From Fodinicola acaciae (lineage in GTDB: Bacteria; Actinomycetota; Actinomycetes; Mycobacteriales; HKI-0501), in assembly GCF_010993745.1 (NCBI RefSeq), contig NZ_WOTN01000001.1, positions 995,235-1,059,234 of the forward strand: 64,000 nucleotides of DNA, in the 5' to 3' direction. Made by a program: the position numbers and the translations under genes. Within the stretch, counting starts at the first letter, position 1. Each line of letters begins with the position of its first letter. Under the pieces are notes generated by a model that saw only the letters and a program-made list of their open reading frames with translations, ran no database searches and was not told the origin of the DNA. Shown here piece after piece: positions 60,351 to 64,000 of the stretch.

Positions 60351-60398
60351 CCGCAACTGTGGTTGCGGCATAGGATGGTTACGCAACTGTGGTTTCGT
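60351..60398. promoter_or_regulatory. Two RpiR operators in the permease/regulator gap
   Basis: Site 1 at 60351-60368 is CCGCAAC-TGTG-GTTGCGG, a perfect 7-4-7 palindrome. Site 2 at 60381-60398 is ACGCAAC-TGTG-GTTTCGT, same centre and one mismatch in its right arm. They are 30 bp apart. Confidence 0.85.
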
Positions 60399-60424
60399 CA
60401 AGGGGTTGGTGAGAGGATCACCGG

Positions 60425-61288
60425 ATGGCGGCACCGACGACGTACGACGAGCTGCGCAAAGCGATGACCGAGCGGCTCGGCGACTACGCACCGGGTCAGC
60501 GGCGGATCGCGCAGGCGATCCTGGACGACCCGGAAGGCACGGCGTTCCGCAGTATCGGCGAGACCGCGCAGCTCGCCGGCGTGCACTCGTCGTCGCTGGT
60601 CAGGTTTGCGGCGAGCCTCGGCCTCAGCGGCTATCCGGCGCTGGTGGAGCTGTGCCGCCGGCAGCTGGCCGACCAGGCGCAGCTCGTACGCCGCTTCGAC
60701 CGCGCGGCCGAAGGTGAGCCGTCGACGCTGCTGGCGACCGCCGCCGAGCACGACCGCCAGAACATCGCTCGTACGGTCGCGCGCGTCGACAACGACGACT
60801 GGCAGGCCGCTGTCGACGCGCTGGCGCATGCACCGCACGTGCACGTCATCGGCCTGCGGAAGTGTTACGGCGTCGCGCATCTGCTGGCGTATCTGGTGCG
60901 GCTCGTACGACCCGGTGTCCGCCAGATCGCGCCGGTGTCCGGCTCGTTGGTCGACGATCTGCGTGACCTGGCGCCGGAGGACACGTTGGTGGCGATCTCG
61001 ATCCACCGCTACACGGCCGACACCGTACGCGTGCTGAAGGCCGCGGCCGGCCGTGGACTGCGGACGATCGCGCTGACCGACCATCCGTCGTCGCCGCTGG
61101 CGCGGCTGGCCGACGTGACCTTCCAGGTCGAGACGAGCGGTGTCACCGTACTCCGGTCGGTCACCGCGTTCACCGTGCTGGCGCAGGCATTGGCGACGGC
61201 GGTGGCCGTGCGGCTCGGCGCCGACAGCCGCGCCGAGCTGCTGACCGACGAGCAGCTGCTGGAGGAGTTCTCGGTCTATCTAGTGTGA
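60425..61288 (+). CDS. MurR/RpiR-family transcriptional regulator
   Basis: The 287-aa protein has an N-terminal HTH_6 domain (ETAQLAGVHSSSLVRFAASLGL) and a SIS sugar-phosphate-like domain (HVIGLRKCYGVAHLLAYL, EDTLVAISIHRYTADTV). In this context it probably senses a metabolite of the permease-aminotransferase pathway rather than a sugar phosphate. GAGAGG precedes ATG at 60425. It is divergent from the permease and shares two operators; its 3' end overlaps the amidase by 9 bp convergently. Confidence 0.93.
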   Translation: MAAPTTYDELRKAMTERLGDYAPGQRRIAQAILDDPEGTAFRSIGETAQLAGVHSSSLVRFAASLGLSGYPALVELCRRQLADQAQLVRRFDRAAEGEPSTLLATAAEHDRQNIARTVARVDNDDWQAAVDALAHAPHVHVIGLRKCYGVAHLLAYLVRLVRPGVRQIAPVSGSLVDDLRDLAPEDTLVAISIHRYTADTVRVLKAAAGRGLRTIALTDHPSSPLARLADVTFQVETSGVTVLRSVTAFTVLAQALATAVAVRLGADSRAELLTDEQLLEEFSVYLV

Positions 61289-62116
61289 CGGCACGCAGTG
61301 CTCGACGGCGGCGACCAGGCCGTTGGCATAGCGGTCCTTGTCGGCCGCGCTGAGACCGATCATGCCGGCGCTGTTGCCGCCGGCCTCGTTGTAGATCCAC
61401 GGCACTTTCGAGAGCAGCTGGACGATCCAGATGTTGCCCGGCGCCAGCTCGCGGCTGCCGAGGTCATAGCCGACGTCGCCGCGTACGGCCACCTGATGGC
61501 CTTCGGCGAGCGTGCGCTGCTGGCCGAAGACCTGGCCATAGCGTGCGCTCGTCGCCGCGACCGCACGGTCGGTGAAGTAAATCCGCTTGCCGCGCGGCGT
61601 GGCGCGATAGGTGCCGACGGACTGGTAGTAGACCGTGTTGTTTCCTTGGTTGAAGCCGATTCCGCCGTTGCGGCCGGCCTGGTCGTGGATGCTGAGCGCC
61701 AGCGCCGCGTGCGTGTTGTTGGCGATGGCCGCGCGTTTGGCCTGGTCGATCCGGTCGGTGACCTGGTTCTTGGTCATCACGACCCGATAGCCGGAGGCCT
61801 CCAGCTTGGCCTTGACCAGGACGGCGACCGCGAACACGTCGTGCATCTCCGGCTCGTTCACGTAACCGGACACGTCCAGACCGGTGGCCGGATCGGTCGC
61901 GGTGATGGCGGGACTGTGGCCCGGGTCGATGACGATCGTCGGCGCAGGTCCAGGTGCGCCGACGTTGCTCGTACGAGGTGCCGGGCTCTGCGGTGTCGGC
62001 GACACCGTCGGCCCTGGTGCGCTGGGGGACGGGGTGGTGACTGGCTGGCCGCAGGCGGTGAGAGTGAGCAGCGCGGTGACGACGACCGCCGCCCAGCGCG
62101 GCCAGTGATGATCCAT
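61280..62116 (-). CDS. Lipoprotein N-acetylmuramoyl-L-alanine amidase (Amidase_3)
   Basis: The 278-aa protein has a lipobox (LTLTAC at residues 17-22) after a signal peptide, a proline/serine-rich linker, and an Amidase_3 domain starting IVIDPGHSPA, where the zinc-binding His of DPGHS is seen. The second ligand appears as Glu in NEPEMHDVFAV, the third as His in ALSIHDQAG, and the catalytic Glu in YNEAGGNSAGMI. It should cut the amide between muramic acid and L-Ala in the cell wall. It is convergent with the RpiR regulator, and the sigma factor gene is upstream on the same strand, 20 bp away. Confidence 0.9.
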   Translation of the reverse strand: MDHHWPRWAAVVVTALLTLTACGQPVTTPSPSAPGPTVSPTPQSPAPRTSNVGAPGPAPTIVIDPGHSPAITATDPATGLDVSGYVNEPEMHDVFAVAVLVKAKLEASGYRVVMTKNQVTDRIDQAKRAAIANNTHAALALSIHDQAGRNGGIGFNQGNNTVYYQSVGTYRATPRGKRIYFTDRAVAATSARYGQVFGQQRTLAEGHQVAVRGDVGYDLGSRELAPGNIWIVQLLSKVPWIYNEAGGNSAGMIGLSAADKDRYANGLVAAVEHCVPSH

Positions 62117-62136
62117 TCCGCCACTGTAACGATGGC

Positions 62137-62985
62137 TCAGTCCGGCTCCGGCAGGTCCACCGCCGCCAGCCTGGCCGGGTCGGTCAGGATCGAGATCTCG
62201 GTGATCAGTCCGTCGACGACCGTATAAGCGGTGATGCCGAGCGGCGACTTCTCGTCGTCCCAGGTGACCAGGCCGGGGCGGCCGTTGACGAGTGCGGTCC
62301 GCCAGAAGCCGATCGTGCCGGTGCGTACCCGCTGCGCTCCGGTCGCGACCTTGGTGGCGCCGATCACCACGTACGTGCCGTCGGCGCTCTCTGCGGTCAG
62401 CTTCACGTCAGGATGCAGGACACGCAGCAGTCCGTCGAAGTCTCCGTCGCGAGCTGCGGTCAGGAACGCCTGCACGACCGCGCGCTGCTCCGGACCGCTT
62501 GCCGGCGGCTCGGTCGCCTGCACTTTCCGCCGCGCGCGGCTCGCGAGCATCTTCGTCGCGTCGGCGGATTTGCCGAGGATCTGGCCGATGTCGTCGAACG
62601 GTACGGCGAACAGGTCGTGCAGGACGAAGGCCAGCCGCTCGGTCGGCTTCAGCGACTCGAGCACGACCAGCAGCGCCAGGCCGACCGAGTCGGCGAGCTC
62701 CGCGTCCTGCTCCGGGGCGGCGCCATCGTCGACCGTCACGACGAGCTCGCCGTACGCGGCCTCCGGACGCGCCTGCCGCGACCGCAACACGTCCAGGCTG
62801 ATCCGGCCGACGACGGTCGTCAGCCAGCCGGCGAGGTTGTGGATCGTCGCGGTGTCCTGGCGGGAAAACCGCAGCCATGCCTCCTGTACGACATCCTCGG
62901 CGTCGGCGTACGAGCCGAGCATGCGATAGGCGACCGCGCGTAACCGGTCGCGCTGCGCTTCGAACACCGCCGTGCTGTCGGACAT
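62137..62985 (-). CDS. SigJ/ECF41-like sigma factor with SnoaL-type C-terminus
   Basis: The 282-aa sigma factor has region 2 (AVAYRMLGSYADAEDVVQEAWLRF in two parts), region 4 with FDDIGQILGKSADATKMLASRARRKVQ, and a C-terminal SnoaL/NTF2-like domain (AFLTAARDGDFDGLLRVLHPDVKL through EISILTDPARLAAV). The C-terminal domain regulates sigma activity in the group, in place of an anti-sigma factor. The group-typical DGGGK is not conserved. It is divergent from an AhpD-like gene, a classic neighbour, and its own promoter is one of two mirror-image sites. ATG at 62985. Confidence 0.92.
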   Translation of the reverse strand: MSDSTAVFEAQRDRLRAVAYRMLGSYADAEDVVQEAWLRFSRQDTATIHNLAGWLTTVVGRISLDVLRSRQARPEAAYGELVVTVDDGAAPEQDAELADSVGLALLVVLESLKPTERLAFVLHDLFAVPFDDIGQILGKSADATKMLASRARRKVQATEPPASGPEQRAVVQAFLTAARDGDFDGLLRVLHPDVKLTAESADGTYVVIGATKVATGAQRVRTGTIGFWRTALVNGRPGLVTWDDEKSPLGITAYTVVDGLITEISILTDPARLAAVDLPEPD

Positions 62986-62987
62986 CC

Positions 62988-63014
62988 TGTTACCTTCCTC
63001 GGTTCCGCTCCGTC
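62988..63014 (+). promoter_or_regulatory. ECF promoter for AhpD-like gene
   Basis: TGTTACC (62988-62994), a 16-bp spacer and CGTC (63011-63014) match the format known for ECF41 sigma factors (TGTCACA-N16-CGTC) and face the AhpD-like gene. The CGTC also lies in a small hairpin (63010-63016 with 63022-63028). Confidence 0.8.
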
Positions 63015-63023
63015 ATGGGTGAT

Positions 63024-63050
63024 GACGGGCCCGGAGGGGCTCAGGTAACC
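63024..63050 (-). promoter_or_regulatory. ECF promoter for the sigma factor gene
   Basis: On the minus strand, GGTTACC (63050-63044), a 16-bp spacer and CGTC (63027-63024) mirror the plus-strand promoter exactly, differing only in the first -35 base, and face the sigma gene. Confidence 0.8.
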
Positions 63051-63067
63051 GATGAAGGAGCACACCC

Positions 63068-63517
63068 ATGACAGCACGGCTGAAGGACGCGCCAAACCCT
63101 GACCTGTTCACGGCGGTGGGACACCTGCACAAGGCCATCCAGGCCGGCGGCGTCGACCCGCTCGTACTGGAGCTGGTGCACCTGCGCGCCAGCCAGATCA
63201 ACGGCTGCAGCCCATGCGTCTTCGCCGGCGTACATTCGGCGAAACAGCACGGCGAGACGGACGAGCGGCTGCACAACGTCGTCACGTGGCGCGAGACGCC
63301 CTTTTTCACCGAAGCGGAGCGTGCCGCATTGGCGCTGACGGAGGCGGCGACGCGGATCCAGGACGGTGCGCCTGGGGTCACGGATGAGATTTGGGACGCG
63401 GTGGCGGCGCACTTTGATCAGCAGCAGTTGATGGCGATTACGTTGAACATCGCGCTGACGAATTTCTTCAATCGGATCAACCGTACGACGGGGGAGCAGG
63501 CGGGTAAGACCTGGTAG
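63068..63517 (+). CDS. Carboxymuconolactone decarboxylase/AhpD-like protein
   Basis: The 149-aa protein has the AhpD core helix with LVHLRASQINGCSPCVFAGVH in parts: a CxxC pair (CSPC) followed by the conserved His three residues later, and a Glu just before. It probably reduces peroxides or thiols. ATG at 63068 follows GAAGGAG by 7 nt. It is driven by an ECF promoter and is the typical partner of SigJ/ECF41-like sigma factors. Confidence 0.92.
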   Translation: MTARLKDAPNPDLFTAVGHLHKAIQAGGVDPLVLELVHLRASQINGCSPCVFAGVHSAKQHGETDERLHNVVTWRETPFFTEAERAALALTEAATRIQDGAPGVTDEIWDAVAAHFDQQQLMAITLNIALTNFFNRINRTTGEQAGKTW

Positions 63518-63670
63518 GGACAGGTGGCGCTGCGACTTCGTTGGGGCGGAGTCGCGGCGCCGGGTGTTGCGGGTCGGGGGTGGTTGGGGCTTCTGTTTGG
63601 TGTGGTGGGGAGGTGGGTGGGTTTCTGGGGTGCGGCGGTGGTCTTCATGTTTGGTGCGTTGGGGAGGTGG

Positions 63671-63736
63671 GCGTCTCCTGGTTGGTGCGTGGGGTGGGTG
63701 GTTGCGTCTCCTGGTTGGTGCGTTGGGTGGGTGGTT
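63671..63736. repeat. 33-nt tandem repeat, two copies
   Basis: Copies at 63671-63703 and 63704-63736 are adjacent and differ at one base; each starts GCGTCTCCTGGTTGGTGCGT. Weaker partial copies precede them from about 63595. The G-runs could form G-quadruplexes. Confidence 0.8.
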
Positions 63737-63795
63737 GGGTTTTCTGTTTTGTTGCGTCAGGGGGTGGTTGGGTTTTCGCCTGCGCGGCGGGCGCT

Positions 63796-63830
63796 CCTGC
63801 GCGGAGGGCGACCTCAAGGGAGGGGGCGCG
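63796..63830. repeat. Dispersed 35-nt intergenic repeat, copy 2
   Basis: See the copy at 15143-15177: 25 nt identical and then two differences within 10 nt. It is preceded by a degenerate CCTGCGCGGCGGG. Confidence 0.8.
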
Positions 63831-63932
63831 TGGCCGCCAATCGGTGTGCATGGGGGTGCGGGTGGCGGTTTCGTGCGGGGCTGGGTTTTCTGGGCTTGCT
63901 CGTTCTCCCCGTCGGCGCCCGGAGGGAACCAC

Positions 63933-64000
63933 ATTGTCGGAGGGGCCGCCGAGCTTGGGTGGGTGGTTGCGTTTGGGAGGGCGGCGGCCCCTCCGACAAT
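63933..64000. repeat. 19-bp perfect inverted repeat at window end
   Basis: Arms at 63933-63951 and 63982-64000 are exact complements (left arm starts ATTGTCGGAGGGG), with a 30-nt loop. It ends exactly at the window edge, so the full length of the right side is unknown. Probable terminator or border of the repeat element. Confidence 0.7.

Larger units (their letters stand above)
63518..64000. other. 483-bp G/T-rich intergenic region without a gene
   Basis: No credible gene is seen to the window end. The plus strand is strongly G/T-rich with many GGTGGG and TTGGGT blocks, a 33-nt tandem repeat, a 35-nt repeat shared with 15143-15177 and a 19-bp inverted repeat at the edge. Minus-strand frames through here are low-complexity Pro/Arg/Thr. 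Confidence 0.6.

Noticed and set aside
63595-63740. CRISPR-like array
   Set aside because: The repeats are directly adjacent without spacers, and no cas genes are present in the window.
63041-63934. Minus-strand 297-aa open frame across the AhpD-like gene and repeats
   Set aside because: It is His/Pro/Arg/Thr repeats from the tandem repeat and the antisense of the AhpD-like gene.

Overview
The window is high-GC DNA with GTG and TTG starts, GGAGG-type ribosome binding sites, many overlapping stop/start codons, and a gene set typical of a soil actinomycete: seven TetR-like or similar divergent regulators, a LAL-type LuxR regulator, a DUF222-HNH gene, BlaI/M56, a SigJ/ECF41-like sigma factor, GH2 and GH76 secreted glycosidases with AbfB domains, and a GAF/HAMP-array hybrid kinase beside an ANTAR protein. 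I cannot name the genus. No rRNA, tRNA, transposase, CRISPR array or core housekeeping cluster is visible, so this looks like an ordinary accessory, regulator-rich arm of a large chromosome.

Layout. 1-4642: truncated ANTAR gene and a 1393-aa multi-HAMP hybrid histidine kinase. 4773-7252: minus-strand operon of a MetE-like protein, SnoaL-like protein, hemerythrin protein and DoxX protein. 7331-11841: DUF6328 membrane protein, LacI regulator with a palindromic operator, MFS exporter, GT2 glycosyltransferase and a small membrane protein. 11861-17796: lipid or ketone-modifying cluster (acyl-CoA ligase, SDR, TetR, Baeyer-Villiger-type monooxygenase, patatin) whose two minus-strand units share a near-identical promoter/operator. 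17859-23229: second hemerythrin protein, EEP phosphatase/nuclease, two tandem FAD oxidoreductases and an epoxide hydrolase. 23241-29088: secreted polysaccharide-degrading set (GDSL esterase, GH2+AbfB, GH76) around a LacI-type operator. 29159-31855: GtrA, cold-shock protein, TetR/SDR pair with three operator copies. 32477-34796: BlaI, M56 peptidase and CcsB, tied together by two identical-format BlaI operators. 34869-40444: two-component system with an unusual C-terminal ectodomain and two MFS exporters. 40523-46632: TetR, methyltransferases, amidase, GNAT, TetR, a catalytically degenerate ClpP-like protein with a small partner, and an orphan Phd-type antitoxin. 46629-50641: TPR membrane protein translationally coupled to a LAL regulator. 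50743-55173: SDR/SGNH pair, Tat-exported esterase, secreted small protein and a beta-lactamase-fold hydrolase. 55391-56737: DUF222-HNH gene broken by two frameshifts. 56741-61288: APH kinase, then an aminotransferase/permease/RpiR unit with two operators. 61280-63517: secreted amidase, sigma factor and AhpD-like protein sharing two mirror-image ECF promoters. The window ends in a G/T-rich repeat region that also resembles 14951-15418.

The strongest regulatory readings from sequence alone are: the mirror-image GTTACC-N16-CGTC promoters between the sigma factor and the AhpD-like gene; the TACTAC-N5-GTAGTA operators linking BlaI to CcsB; the duplicated 36-bp promoter/operator that unites the two halves of the monooxygenase/acyl-CoA ligase cluster; and the RpiR and TetR operator pairs. 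The most unusual protein system is the active-site-less ClpP-like protein with a coupled 96-aa partner, divergent from an orphan Phd antitoxin.
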